A DNA stretch of 47,751 bases from Candidatus Enterenecus stercoripullorum (lineage in GTDB: Bacteria > Bacillota > Clostridia > Oscillospirales > Oscillospiraceae). Positions 34,727-42,962 of the stretch are shown one piece after another (within the stretch, counting starts at the first letter, position 1; the number at the start of each line of letters is the position of its first letter). The notes below the pieces were generated by a model. The model ran no database searches and was not told the origin of the DNA. It saw only the letters and a program-made list of their open reading frames with translations. The translations under genes were made by a program, and so were the position numbers. Location of the stretch: NCBI GenBank assembly GCA_018716015.1, contig DVKM01000075.1, positions 1-47,751 on the forward strand. Direction: 5' to 3'.

Positions 34727-35074
34727 TTACGCCTCCTCGTCATCGTCGTCCAGCCGGACGGCGAGATGTTCGGGGTATTCCTCAGAGAGGGATTCCAGGT
34801 AGACCATCAGGCCGGTCAGGAGAGTCTGACAGGTGACCTCGTTGGTATTTCCCAGCCCGCCGGGGAGTTTGAGGGAGAGGAAGCCCTCCTGCTGGCGCAT
34901 CTTCACCGGGGCGGCCAGGCCCAGCACCTCATTGACGGTGCACTCCACCAGGCCTACGGCGGCGGAGATGGCGGCGCAGACGATGTCGTTTCCCGCTTGC
35001 GCGTATCCGCTGTGTCCTTCCACTGTGAAGCCGTCCAGGCGGTCCTCAGCGCTGTGGAACGTAACGGTGGTCAT
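34727..35074 (-). CDS. prp: Ribosomal-processing cysteine protease Prp
   Basis: 115 residues. The catalytic pair His21 (GHSGYA) and Cys33 (DIVCAAIS) is intact. It removes the N-terminal extension of L27 and lies between rplU and rpmA, as in other Firmicutes (formerly ysxB). The C-terminus is strongly acidic (DDDDEEA). Confidence 0.93.
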   Translation of the reverse strand: MTTVTFHSAEDRLDGFTVEGHSGYAQAGNDIVCAAISAAVGLVECTVNEVLGLAAPVKMRQQEGFLSLKLPGGLGNTNEVTCQTLLTGLMVYLESLSEEYPEHLAVRLDDDDEEA

Positions 35075-35085
35075 CGCCCCTGTCC

Positions 35086-35397
35086 TCAGGCGTTGACCTT
35101 CGTGATCTCCACCTTGGTGTAGGGCTGACGATGGCCCTGACGGCGGCGGTAGTTCTTCTTAGGTTTGTACTTGAACACCAGCACCTTCTTGCCCTTACCG
35201 TTCTTCACCACGTTGGCGGTGACGGAGGCGCCGTCCACAGTGGGGGCGCCGAACTTGGCGGTCTCGCCGTCCAGAATGGCCAGAACCTTGTCGAAGGTGA
35301 TAGAGCTGCCGGCCTCGGCGTCCAGCTTTTCGATGTAGAGGACGTCGCCCTCGGTCACCTTGTACTGCTTGCCGCCGGTCTCGATGATTGCGTGCAT
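35086..35397 (-). CDS. rplU: Ribosomal protein L21
   Basis: 103 residues, the usual length. It starts [14 protein letters not shown] and ends in the [11 protein letters not shown] basic tail that binds 23S rRNA. The ATG at 35397 is the conserved start; in-frame sequence upstream belongs to the leader. It is the first gene of rplU-prp-rpmA and has a long leader with direct repeats and a good promoter at 35662-35690. Confidence 0.96.
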   Translation of the reverse strand: MHAIIETGGKQYKVTEGDVLYIEKLDAEAGSSITFDKVLAILDGETAKFGAPTVDGASVTANVVKNGKGKKVLVFKYKPKKNYRRRQGHRQPYTKVEITKVNA

Positions 35398-35661
35398 TGC
35401 TTGCACCTGCCTTTCCTTTATAACGGGCTCGCTGTCGGGGGAGGGGATAAACCCACTTGTAGAAGTGCCATCCGGGCTGCTCGCAACGGATTCGCGCTTC
35501 TTTGCTGTCACGCTGCGCCTGCTCACGACGCCCGGCTTCCTTACGACTCGGGACACAAACGAAATTGCCCTGCAATTTCTGGTTTGTATCCCTCGCTCCA
35601 GTCCATCCGGGCTGTTCGCAACGGCTTCACGCTTCTTTGTCCCATTCAAAGCGGCTTTGAC
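35398..35661 (-). repeat. rplU leader with a 37-bp direct repeat
   Basis: The long leader holds two near-identical copies of a 37-base element (about 35468-35504 and 35603-35639; three mismatches seen), each starting CCATCCGGGCTG on the plus strand. Between them is a stem GAAATTGC-CCT-GCAATTTC (35561-35579) flanked by ACAAAC/GTTTGT. It may be a regulatory leader or a mobile intergenic repeat; the sequence does not decide. Confidence 0.6.
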
Positions 35662-35690
35662 AGTATATCAGTGAGGCACACAAAAGTCAA
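35662..35690 (-). promoter_or_regulatory. Promoter of the rplU-prp-rpmA operon
   Basis: Minus strand TTGACT (35685-35690), 17 bases, TATACT (35662-35667). A near-palindrome (35700-35723) just upstream could terminate hemZ transcription. Confidence 0.75.
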
Positions 35691-35735
35691 GGACTTTTTC
35701 CGCCTTTTTGCAAAAAACGGCGGCCAGGCTAGCCT

Positions 35736-37226
35736 TTAAAGCCGCTGAGCCAGTTGACGCTGGAAAGAGACCGCTTCTTTGATGTGGCCGGCCAGTTTAT
35801 CTGCTGACTCCAGATACTCCCTGGGATACTTGGGGTTGGACAGCCGGGTGATCTTACCCGTGTCCGGATTGACCAGTTTGGTGATGCCCCCGGCCCCCAG
35901 GGACAAAACGGACTGGAGTTCCTCCATCATGATGACGTTATAGTCACACCGGGTCCCCGGCAGGCACCAGCCCACATTTTCAAAGGAGCCGGACATATAT
36001 TTCTGCCGGTAGAGATAATAGGGGCGGTATCCAGCGGCGGTCAGGCGTGCCCGGGCGGTGTGGAGCATATCGGACACCGCCTCCGGGCTGCACAGGGCGC
36101 TGTGCTCCTCCATCAGCCGGGATCCCTTCTTCAGGGCCAGGGTGTGGACGGTGATGTTGGCGGGGGCCATGGCCAGCACTTCCTCCAGGGTGCGGGCAAA
36201 TCCAGCCGGGCTGTCTCCCGGCAGGCCGGCGATGAGATCCATGTTCACCAGGCCGCCGAAGTGGGCCCGGGCCAGCTCCATGGCCTGGCGGATCTGCTGG
36301 GCGGTGTGGGTCCGGCCCATGGCCCGCAGCACGCTGTCCTCCATGGTCTGGGGGTTGATAGAGATGCGCTGGACGCCGTGGCTGCGCAAAACCTTTAGCT
36401 TGTCCTCTGTAATGGTGTCCGGCCGGCCCGCCTCCACGGTGAACTCCCGGCATCGGCCCATGGGCAGGTGCTCCTCCACGGCGGATAAAACCTGCTCCAG
36501 CTGGGGCGCGGACAGAGTGGTGGGGGTGCCGCCCCCCATATAGGCGGTGGAGATGTGGAGCCCGGCGGCAGACAGCGCCGCTCCGGCCGAGGCGATCTCC
36601 CGGCACAAAGCGTCCACATAGGGCGCTATCAGGGCCAGAGCGCCCCGCACATCGGAGGAAATGAAGGAGCAGTAGGCGCACCGGGTGGGGCAGAAGGGAA
36701 TGCCCAGATAGAGGGAGAGCCCGTCCCGGCCCAGCCCCCGGCCCACCTCCAGGGCGGCCTTAGCGCACTCCAGGGCCAGCTGGGCCCGGTCCGGGGCCAC
36801 CCGGTACACATCGGTGAGGGCGGCCAGAGCCTGCCCTTCGCTGGCTCCCGACGCCATCAGCCGGGTGGGCAGCTTCACCGGGCGCACGCCGGTGAGGGCG
36901 CCCCAGGGGGGCTGGGCGCCCAGGGCCTGCACACCGGCGTCGTAGAAGGCCAGGCGGACCACCCGCTGCTCCATCCGCCGCCGGTCCAGCTCATCGGCGC
37001 ATTGCGCAAGTTCCGCCCCATGGCTGGCGGCATAGCGTTGGTTTTCCCACCAGAGGATGGCCTGGGCCGTCAGACGGTCTCCGGAGTGCTCCAGGCAGAC
37101 CAGCGCGGACGGGGAGGCCCCGTCCGGCTCCCCCTGGGGATAGTGGGGAAGCTGGCCGGGAAACAGGGTCATCATGGTCTGTTCCACGGCGTAGCGGTAG
37201 TCGTGGCCTTGCAGATACAGGTCCAT
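35736..37226 (-). CDS. hemZ: HemZ-type coproporphyrinogen dehydrogenase-like radical SAM enzyme
   Basis: 496 residues. The radical SAM cluster motif is CPTRCAYC (Cys179, Cys183, Cys186), preceded by a 170-residue N-terminal domain found in HemZ but not in HemN or HemW. GGGTPTTLS follows, with the NPDTGKITRLSNPKYPREY end of the HemZ branch. The annotated reaction is oxygen-independent oxidation of coproporphyrinogen III, but related proteins act in heme handling, and no other heme genes are in the window. It starts two bases after the stop of the MBL hydrolase gene, so the two are coupled. Confidence 0.88.
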   Translation of the reverse strand: MDLYLQGHDYRYAVEQTMMTLFPGQLPHYPQGEPDGASPSALVCLEHSGDRLTAQAILWWENQRYAASHGAELAQCADELDRRRMEQRVVRLAFYDAGVQALGAQPPWGALTGVRPVKLPTRLMASGASEGQALAALTDVYRVAPDRAQLALECAKAALEVGRGLGRDGLSLYLGIPFCPTRCAYCSFISSDVRGALALIAPYVDALCREIASAGAALSAAGLHISTAYMGGGTPTTLSAPQLEQVLSAVEEHLPMGRCREFTVEAGRPDTITEDKLKVLRSHGVQRISINPQTMEDSVLRAMGRTHTAQQIRQAMELARAHFGGLVNMDLIAGLPGDSPAGFARTLEEVLAMAPANITVHTLALKKGSRLMEEHSALCSPEAVSDMLHTARARLTAAGYRPYYLYRQKYMSGSFENVGWCLPGTRCDYNVIMMEELQSVLSLGAGGITKLVNPDTGKITRLSNPKYPREYLESADKLAGHIKEAVSFQRQLAQRL

Positions 37227-37228
37227 GC

Positions 37229-37861
37229 TCAGCCTTCCATGGCCTGGAGCAGGTAATAATTACTCCGGCGCTCCTCGTCCAGGGTGGTCATCCCCTCGTG
37301 GCCGGGGCACACCTGATAGTCCCCGGGCAGGGCGGCCAGCTTGCGCAGGGAGTTCATGATCTGCTCATAGCTGCCCCCCTCCAGGTCGGTGCGGCCGATG
37401 GAGCCCCGGAACAGGGTGTCGCCGGTAAACAGCACGTTTTCCCCCTTCAGGGTGACCGAGCCGGGGGTGTGGCCTGGAGTTTCCAGCACCTCCAGGGTGA
37501 TGGGGCCGACGGTCACCTTGTCGCCCTGCTGGTAGCAGCGGATATTGCCGAAGGAACTGACGGCGGGGAAGGTGGAACCGAACATGCGCACCGTCTTTTG
37601 GGTGTTGTCCACGTCGGCGCTGTGGCAGTAGATGGGAAGCTCCGGCCAATGCTCCCGCAGGCCGGGGATGCCCAAGATGTGGTCGAAGTGGCTGTGGGTG
37701 AGCAGGATGGCCTGGGGCTCCAGCCCCTGCCCCTGAAGGTAGGCGGCCACTTGCTCGCCGTTGTCACCGGGGTCTACGATGCCGCAGCGGTTGTCGCTCT
37801 CCTCCCAGAAAATGTAGCAGTTGGTGCCGATCATGCCCAGGGGCATCACTTTGATCTTCAT
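37229..37861 (-). CDS. MBL-fold metallo-hydrolase (glyoxalase II-like, YqgX type)
   Basis: 210 residues. Zinc ligands are in THSHFDH (His56, His58, Asp60, His61), with downstream GHTPGS and CPGHE histidines. The fold and length match the GloB-like hydrolases of Firmicutes. The exact substrate, S-lactoylglutathione-like thioester or other, is unknown. The ATG at 37861 has GGAGGAATCCT upstream. It is first gene of an operon with hemZ, from the promoter at 37905-37933. Confidence 0.88.
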   Translation of the reverse strand: MKIKVMPLGMIGTNCYIFWEESDNRCGIVDPGDNGEQVAAYLQGQGLEPQAILLTHSHFDHILGIPGLREHWPELPIYCHSADVDNTQKTVRMFGSTFPAVSSFGNIRCYQQGDKVTVGPITLEVLETPGHTPGSVTLKGENVLFTGDTLFRGSIGRTDLEGGSYEQIMNSLRKLAALPGDYQVCPGHEGMTTLDEERRSNYYLLQAMEG

Positions 37862-37904
37862 AGGATTCCTCCGTTCCAAGATAGGTAGGGTGTGGTTTGA
37901 GGCT

Positions 37905-37933
37905 ATTTTACCCTGTTAAAAGCCGGTTGTAAA
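37905..37933 (-). promoter_or_regulatory. Promoter of the MBL hydrolase-hemZ operon
   Basis: Minus strand TTTACA (37928-37933), 17 bases, TAAAAT (37905-37910), with a 44-base leader region before the ATG. Confidence 0.7.
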
Positions 37934-38002
37934 GCGGGGTTTTCTGAAAAGAAAGGCGCCCAGGCGGCGTGCCCGGGCGCGGGGATGGCTGATGGGAGCG
38001 GC

Positions 38003-38881
38003 TCAGAGCCCGGCCAGGGTGCGAAAGACCAGCCGAAACAGCTCCAGCAGGGTGGCCAGATCCTTCCCATCCCGGTCCAGGGTGGGATTGTACTCCACGC
38101 ACTCAAAACAGCAGGTGCGGCCGGTGCCCAGGACAGACTGAATGATGGTATGGACCTGGGCCAGGGTCAAGCCGTTGGGGATCTGATACCCGGTGGAGGT
38201 AAACTGGCTGGGGTCCAGGCTGTCCACGTCAAAGCTGATGTGGACCCGCTTGTGGGCAAGCCGGGGGAGGATTTCTCCCAGCGCCCGTTCCAGCCCGGCC
38301 CCGGCCAGCTGCTCCGGGGTGTAGAGGTGGGCGCTCTGCGCGGCCAGAATGCCGTATTCCGGGGGATCGACGCTCCGCCCGCCTAAAATGTACAGGTTTT
38401 TCCCCAGTAGGTTCACCTTCTGCCGGCCCACAGTGAGCGCCTCGCCGCACAGCCCACAGGCCGCGGCCAGATCCATGCCATGGATACAGCCGGTGACGGA
38501 GGTCTCCTCGGTGTTGATGTCGGCGTGGGCGTCGATGTAGACCACGGCAATCTGATCCGGGCCGTAAAATTCGCTCAGGGCGGCCAGAGAACCCATGGCG
38601 ATGGAGTGGTCCCCGCCCACCACCATCGGGAACTGTCCCCGCTCCAGGGCGGTGAGCAGATTGGCCCGCAGCGTGCGGCTGACCGCCATGACGGTGTCCA
38701 GATGCAGCAGATTGGGGGGATAGTGGGCGCAGGGATCCAGCTTTTCCATGGGGTAGCAGGCGGCGTCCCCCAGCAGGGCGGGCAGGCCCGCCCGGACCAG
38801 GGCGTCATAGGCAAATTCCGTACCCCGGGAGGGGGAGCCGCAGGAGACGGCCGCCTCCAGCAGCGCGTAATGTTGCTCCAT
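38003..38881 (-). CDS. rocF: Arginase (ureohydrolase family)
   Basis: 292 residues. The binuclear manganese ligands are visible: His92 (GGDHS), Asp117, His119 and Asp121 (DAHAD), Asp218 and Asp220 (DVDSLDP). The substrate loop reads INTEETSVTGCIHGM, close to the arginase NTxxTSxxGNxHGM pattern, which favours arginine over agmatine; formiminoglutamase or guanidine-type activity cannot be excluded. It hydrolyses arginine to ornithine and urea. It starts 34 bases after the cysK stop, so it is second gene of a cysK-arginase operon. No other arc or roc genes are nearby. Confidence 0.85.
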   Translation of the reverse strand: MEQHYALLEAAVSCGSPSRGTEFAYDALVRAGLPALLGDAACYPMEKLDPCAHYPPNLLHLDTVMAVSRTLRANLLTALERGQFPMVVGGDHSIAMGSLAALSEFYGPDQIAVVYIDAHADINTEETSVTGCIHGMDLAAACGLCGEALTVGRQKVNLLGKNLYILGGRSVDPPEYGILAAQSAHLYTPEQLAGAGLERALGEILPRLAHKRVHISFDVDSLDPSQFTSTGYQIPNGLTLAQVHTIIQSVLGTGRTCCFECVEYNPTLDRDGKDLATLLELFRLVFRTLAGL

Positions 38882-38915
38882 TGCAGTAAAGTCCTTTTGA
38901 TAAAATAAGCAGGCG

Positions 38916-39863
38916 TCAGGCCGTGCCGTCTCCGCCGGCAAACAGGGAGGTGGAGAGGTAGCGCTCCCCGGAGTCTGGCAGCAGCGTCACGATGGTCTTG
39001 CCCGCAAATTCCCGCCGCCGGGCCACGGCCATGGCGGCCCACAGGGCGGCGCCGGAGGAGATGCCCACCAGCAGTCCCTCCCGGCTGCGCAGCAGCCGGG
39101 CTGTGGCATAGGCGTCCTGCTCGGTGACGGGGAGGACCTGGTCAAAAATAGCGGTGTCCAGCGCGCCAGGCAGAAAATTGGGGCCGATGCCCTGAAGGCC
39201 GTGGGGGCCGGCGCGCCCGGCGCTGAGCAAGGGGGAGGAGGCGGGCTCCACCGCAACCACCCGCAGGGCGGGGTTGCGCTGTTTCAAATAGCCCCCCGCC
39301 CCGGTGATGGTGCCGCCAGTGCCCACCCCGGCCACAAAGACGTCCACCTTCCCGCCGGCGTCCTCCCAGATCTCCGGCCCGGTGGTATCCCGGTGGACCT
39401 GGGGATTGGCGGGGTTTTCAAACTGGTCGGGTATAAAGCTGCCCGGAATATCCCGGGCCAGCGCCTGGGCCCGGTCCACCGCCCCCTGCATCCCAAGAGC
39501 GCCGGGGGTGAGCACCACCTGGGCGCCGTAGGCGGCCATGAGCTGGCGGCGCTCCACGCTCATGGTGTCCGGCATGACAATGACCGCCTTGTAGCCCCGG
39601 ACGGCGGCCACCCAGGCAAGGCCGATGCCGGTGTTGCCCGAGGTGGGCTCAATGATGGTGCCACCGGGAGGAAGAAGGCCCCGGCGCTCCGCGTCCTCCA
39701 CCATGGCCAGGGCCGCCCGGTCCTTGACAGACCCGGCGGGATTGAAAAACTCCAGTTTTGCCAGCAGCCGGGCGGCAAGGCCCTCTGCGGCCGCCAGGCG
39801 TTTGAGTTCCAGCAGCGGCGTATGTCCCACCAGCTGTTCCGTGCAGGTATAAAGGTGTCCCAT
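38916..39863 (-). CDS. cysK: Cysteine synthase A (O-acetylserine sulfhydrylase)
   Basis: 315 residues. The pyridoxal phosphate lysine is Lys47 (NPAGSVKDR); the substrate loop PTSGNTGIGLA and the phosphate-binding GVGTGGTITG are intact. It makes cysteine from O-acetylserine and sulfide in the cytosol. The ATG at 39863 has GGGAGGGAA upstream. It has a consensus promoter at 39908-39937 and a short leader with no room for a T-box. It is followed by arginase in the same operon. Confidence 0.94.
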   Translation of the reverse strand: MGHLYTCTEQLVGHTPLLELKRLAAAEGLAARLLAKLEFFNPAGSVKDRAALAMVEDAERRGLLPPGGTIIEPTSGNTGIGLAWVAAVRGYKAVIVMPDTMSVERRQLMAAYGAQVVLTPGALGMQGAVDRAQALARDIPGSFIPDQFENPANPQVHRDTTGPEIWEDAGGKVDVFVAGVGTGGTITGAGGYLKQRNPALRVVAVEPASSPLLSAGRAGPHGLQGIGPNFLPGALDTAIFDQVLPVTEQDAYATARLLRSREGLLVGISSGAALWAAMAVARRREFAGKTIVTLLPDSGERYLSTSLFAGGDGTA

Positions 39864-39907
39864 GGCGTTCCCTCCCGGCCGTTGGTACAACGGCGATATT
39901 ACTCCTG

Positions 39908-39937
39908 ATTATAAGGTCCGGCGGCGGGCGCTGTCAA
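39908..39937 (-). promoter_or_regulatory. Promoter of the cysK-arginase operon
   Basis: Minus strand TTGACA (39932-39937), 18 bases, TATAAT (39908-39913). Both boxes are consensus; the leader to the cysK ATG is under 40 bases. Confidence 0.8.
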
Positions 39938-39991
39938 GAAGGGGAATGGATCGAAAAGCCGGGCCAGCACCCAGGCCCGGAAAAGGAAAAA

Positions 39992-40014
39992 CCCGCCTGC
40001 ATACAGCAGACGGG
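39992..40014 (-). terminator. Terminator after rpsT
   Basis: A 9-bp stem with one mismatch (39992-40000 with 40006-40014) is followed on the minus strand by TTTTTCC. A second GC stem (39959-39965 with 39974-39980) follows. Confidence 0.75.
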
Positions 40015-40025
40015 CTCACTGGCGC

Positions 40026-40289
40026 TCAGGCCAGCTTGTTCAGCTTCAGGGTCATGGCGCTCTTCTTGTTGGCGGCATTGTTGCGGTGAAGCAGACCCTT
40101 GGCGGCAGCCTGGTCCACAGCCTTGACGGCCACCTTATAAGCGGCATCGGCCTCGCTGCGGTTGCCACCGGCCACCGCGGCCTCAAACTTCTTCAGATCG
40201 GTCTTCAGCGCGGACTTCTGAGCCTTGTTCTGAGCGGCCTTGGTGGCGTTCACCAGAACACGCTTCTTGGCAGACTTGATATTGGGCAA
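40026..40289 (-). CDS. rpsT: Ribosomal protein S20 (TTG start)
   Basis: 87 residues, the standard length. The mature sequence PNIKSAKKRVLVN follows a TTG at 40289, seven bases after GGAGGAGGT; an in-frame GTG three codons earlier would overlap that site. A UUG start is also used by E. coli rpsT, where it takes part in autoregulation. It is monocistronic, with promoter at 40351-40379. Confidence 0.95.
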   Translation of the reverse strand: MPNIKSAKKRVLVNATKAAQNKAQKSALKTDLKKFEAAVAGGNRSEADAAYKVAVKAVDQAAAKGLLHRNNAANKKSAMTLKLNKLA

Positions 40290-40350
40290 ACCAAACACCT
40301 CCTCCGATGATTAAGATAATTTCAGTATGGTTTTTCCATAGCAGATATGT

Positions 40351-40379
40351 ATTCTAACATTAAAAAGGGGAAAATGCAA
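40351..40379 (-). promoter_or_regulatory. Promoter of rpsT
   Basis: Minus strand TTGCAT (40374-40379), 17 bases, TAGAAT (40351-40356). Confidence 0.7.
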
Positions 40380-40477
40380 CCCTAAATTTTCTTTTTCCGC
40401 ATAGAAAATTTTATCCCGCAAAAGCTAGACCGGTATCGGAAAAGTTCCACAACATCTTGGGGAAGGGAGCGGAGGAC

Positions 40478-41353
40478 ATGGGACAGCAGCGGACAGACCT
40501 GGCCATGGAGGCCCACGCGCTCTGGCAGGAGCAGGCGGGGGCGGGACAGCGGCTGCGGGGCGTGCGCTCAGTAGCCGACCGGATTGAGGGCTTTGAGAGC
40601 CATGTGGTGGATGTGCTGGACCAGCAGGGGGCAAAGGCCCTGGGCAAGCCCCAGGGGCGGTATATCACTCTGGAATTGGACGGACTGCTGCGCCGGGAGG
40701 AGGACTCCTTTGCCCGGGCGGTGCAGGCGGTGGCCCGGCTGCTGGGGCCCATGCTGCCGGAACAGGGCGAGGTTCTGGTGGTGGGGCTGGGCAATCGGGC
40801 CATTACGCCGGACCTGGTGGGGCCGCTGGCGGTGGAGCACACCCTGGTGACCCGGCACCTGGTGGGGCGGCTGGAGATGTTCGGCCATCTGCGGCCGGTG
40901 GCAGCCCTGGCGGCAGGGGTGTTGGCCACCACTGGTGTGGAGAGCGGCCAGCTCATCCAGGCGGTGGTGGGGCGGTTGAAACCGGCCTGCGTCATAGCCG
41001 TGGACGCCCTGGCCTCCCGGTCGGTGGAACGGCTGTGCCGGACGGTGCAGCTGTCTGACTCGGGTATCGTGCCGGGGTCCGGGGTGGGCAACCACCGCAT
41101 GGCTCTCGACGCGCACACCCTGGGAGTGCCGGTGCTGGCGGTGGGGGTACCCACAGTGGTGGAGGCCTCCACCCTTATCATGGACCTACTGGGGCGGGAG
41201 GATATGGAGGATCTGCCCGGCGGCCAGCTGTTCGTCACCCCCCGGGAGGTGGACAGCCGGGTGGCGGACCTGGCCCGGGTCATCGGCTATGGGGTGAGCC
41301 TGGCTCTCAACCCGGAGCTGAGCGTGGAGGAGCTGACCATGCTGGTGGATTGA
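40478..41353 (+). CDS. gpr: Germination protease Gpr
   Basis: 291 residues. The N-terminus MGQQRTDLAMEAHAL holds the RTDLAxEA element where the zymogen is processed. GLGNRAITPDLVGP and the GVPTVVEAST stretch are typical of peptidase A25. The enzyme degrades small acid-soluble spore proteins during germination, so the organism is expected to make endospores. Expression in other spore-formers is in the forespore under sigma-G; no convincing sigma-G promoter was found here by eye. The ATG at 40478 has GGGAGCGGAGGA upstream. Confidence 0.93.
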   Translation: MGQQRTDLAMEAHALWQEQAGAGQRLRGVRSVADRIEGFESHVVDVLDQQGAKALGKPQGRYITLELDGLLRREEDSFARAVQAVARLLGPMLPEQGEVLVVGLGNRAITPDLVGPLAVEHTLVTRHLVGRLEMFGHLRPVAALAAGVLATTGVESGQLIQAVVGRLKPACVIAVDALASRSVERLCRTVQLSDSGIVPGSGVGNHRMALDAHTLGVPVLAVGVPTVVEASTLIMDLLGREDMEDLPGGQLFVTPREVDSRVADLARVIGYGVSLALNPELSVEELTMLVD

Positions 41354-41398
41354 CCCTCTGGGCCGGAGCCGGAGGAATGACCTCGACAAAACTTTCGG

Positions 41399-41427
41399 TT
41401 GTCCTTTCCCGAGGGGTCTGCTATACT
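41399..41427 (+). promoter_or_regulatory. Promoter of the YihY-family gene
   Basis: TTGTCC (41399-41404), 17 bases, TATACT (41422-41427). Confidence 0.65.
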
Positions 41428-41468
41428 GAGACCATCCGGGATTGGGGGAAGGAAAGGAGGGGGCCGGG

Positions 41469-42347
41469 TTGAAGCGCATTTTGAAGAAAGCCGGGCAAAT
41501 CGCGGCGGTGCGGTATGTCACCGAGATGGTCGGGCTCTATTTCAGCAAGCGGGTCAGCCGGGCCGCCGCCGAGTTGGCCTACTTCCTGATCCTGACCTTT
41601 TTTCCCATTCTCATCTGCCTGTCCGCCTTTCTGAAACAGCTCAATCTGGATCTGGCGGCCATGCTGGAGGAGGCCAACTACCTTCTGCCGGACAGTGTGA
41701 TCGCCATTTTCCAGGATTACCTGAACTATCTCAATGGGAACCAGTCGGTGGCCATGTTCCTCACGGGGATTTTTCTGGCGGTGCTGTTCGCCTCCGCAGC
41801 CATGCGGGGACTGATGAACATCATGCACGAGATCTATGGCAGGGCCACTTTTCTGGGGCTGCGGCAGATTGGGGCCAGCGTCCTGTTTTCCGTGCTGCTG
41901 CTGGTCACGGTGTACCTTTCCCTGGCGGTGGTGGTCACCGGGAACTGGTTTTTCCACCTGTTGGGACAGGTACTCCGGCTGGAGAATCTGGTGGAACGGT
42001 TTGGGACCTGGCAGTGGGTGAAATATGTGCTGCTCATCGCCATAGTGTTCCTGTTCATTCTGCTGCTCTACCGCTTTACCGCCCCCTGGGACAAGCCCCG
42101 GCCGCCGGTAGTGCCCGGGGCGGTGGGCGCCGCTGTAGCCCTGGCCGTCGCGTCCATGATCTTTTCTGATATTATGGGCAATTCCGCCCGATATTCCCTG
42201 GTGTACGGGTCGCTGACCTCGGTGATCATCCTGCTGATCTGGCTATACCTGTGCGGCAATGTGGTGATCATGGGCAATGTGGTCAACTATGTCATCTACC
42301 GGCACCGGAAACAGAGGCGGCAGCGGGAGAAGGACACAGCGGATTAG
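41469..42347 (+). CDS. YihY/BrkB family inner membrane protein
   Basis: 292 residues with six or seven membrane segments. The AAELAYFLILTFFPILI start of the conserved domain and the YGSLTSVIILLIWLYL stretch near the C-terminus are family hallmarks. The family was once labelled RNase BN, which is not supported; a transport or lipid-related role is supposed. The start is a TTG at 41469 after AAAGGAGG; an earlier in-frame TTG at 41442 has no ribosome site. Its basic tail (HRKQRRQRE) is cytoplasmic. A perfect terminator follows. Confidence 0.87.
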   Translation: MKRILKKAGQIAAVRYVTEMVGLYFSKRVSRAAAELAYFLILTFFPILICLSAFLKQLNLDLAAMLEEANYLLPDSVIAIFQDYLNYLNGNQSVAMFLTGIFLAVLFASAAMRGLMNIMHEIYGRATFLGLRQIGASVLFSVLLLVTVYLSLAVVVTGNWFFHLLGQVLRLENLVERFGTWQWVKYVLLIAIVFLFILLLYRFTAPWDKPRPPVVPGAVGAAVALAVASMIFSDIMGNSARYSLVYGSLTSVIILLIWLYLCGNVVIMGNVVNYVIYRHRKQRRQREKDTAD

Positions 42348-42356
42348 AAGTGCGCC

Positions 42357-42384
42357 AAGCGCCCGGGAGCCTTCCCGGGCGCTT
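42357..42384 (+). terminator. Terminator after the YihY-family gene
   Basis: A 12-bp stem (42357-42368 with 42373-42384) is followed by TTCACG; it begins ten bases past the stop. Confidence 0.75.
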
Positions 42385-42470
42385 TTCACGTTGTGGCCCT
42401 TCGGGCCCAGGTGCGGTGCATAAACCGCCCCAGAGAATGCCAGACTATATCTTATCAAGGGGGCGGGAGC

Positions 42471-42935
42471 ATGTGGCAGATCGGTGTTTGGGAGCAGAAT
42501 GAGGGACTGGCGGAGCGGGTGACCGCGCTGGCTCCGGGTGGGGCCGCGCTGGTGCGGGCCTGCCGCCATCCGGCCCTGCTGGCGGGGCTGAAGCTGGATC
42601 TGCTGGTAGTGTCTCCGGGGGCCACTGGCTGGGCCGGCGCCCCTGCCCTATCCTGCCACACCGCGCTGCTGCCCGGCGGGCTGTCTGCCCTGACCCGAGC
42701 GCTGCCGGCGGAGACGGTGGTGAGCTACGGCGCGGCCAGCCGCAACACCCTCACCCTGTCCAGCCTGGAGGAGCGCCGGGCGGCGGTGGCGGTGCAGCGG
42801 GAGTTTATTGCCCTGGACGGCCGGGCGGTGGAACGGCAGGAATTGGTGCTGCCCTATGACGGCACCGCCCCGGACCTATTCCTGGTGCTGGCCGGCGCGG
42901 CCCTGCTGTTGGGCCGGTTCCCAGGGGAGCGCTGA
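42471..42935 (+). CDS. Hypothetical protein, alanine/leucine-rich
   Basis: 154 residues, not recognised. It starts MWQIGVWEQNEGLAERV and has alternating hydrophobic strands and helices (LDLLVVSPGATGW, ETVVSYGAASRNTLTLSS) that could form a small Rossmann-like fold. No signal peptide is visible; a hydrophobic C-terminal stretch (LFLVLAGAALLLGRF) is too short to be a sure anchor. The ATG at 42471 has AGGGGGCGGGAG upstream. It lies alone between two terminators. Its coding case rests on codon pattern and the ribosome site. Confidence 0.6.
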   Translation: MWQIGVWEQNEGLAERVTALAPGGAALVRACRHPALLAGLKLDLLVVSPGATGWAGAPALSCHTALLPGGLSALTRALPAETVVSYGAASRNTLTLSSLEERRAAVAVQREFIALDGRAVERQELVLPYDGTAPDLFLVLAGAALLLGRFPGER

Positions 42936-42962
42936 GACGGTGAGTAACCTTTCTAAAGGTCT

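Noticed and set aside
35398-35649. N-terminal extension of L21 into the leader
   Set aside because: The frame stays open upstream of 35397, but L21 begins at the conserved [12 protein letters not shown] and the upstream part is repeat sequence.
39864-39907. T-box or other riboswitch in front of cysK
   Set aside because: The promoter lies under 50 bases from the start codon, leaving no room for a structured leader.
40381-40477. Sigma-G promoter for gpr
   Set aside because: A GCATA at about 40397 resembles a -35 element, but no acceptable CATxxTA box lies at the right distance.
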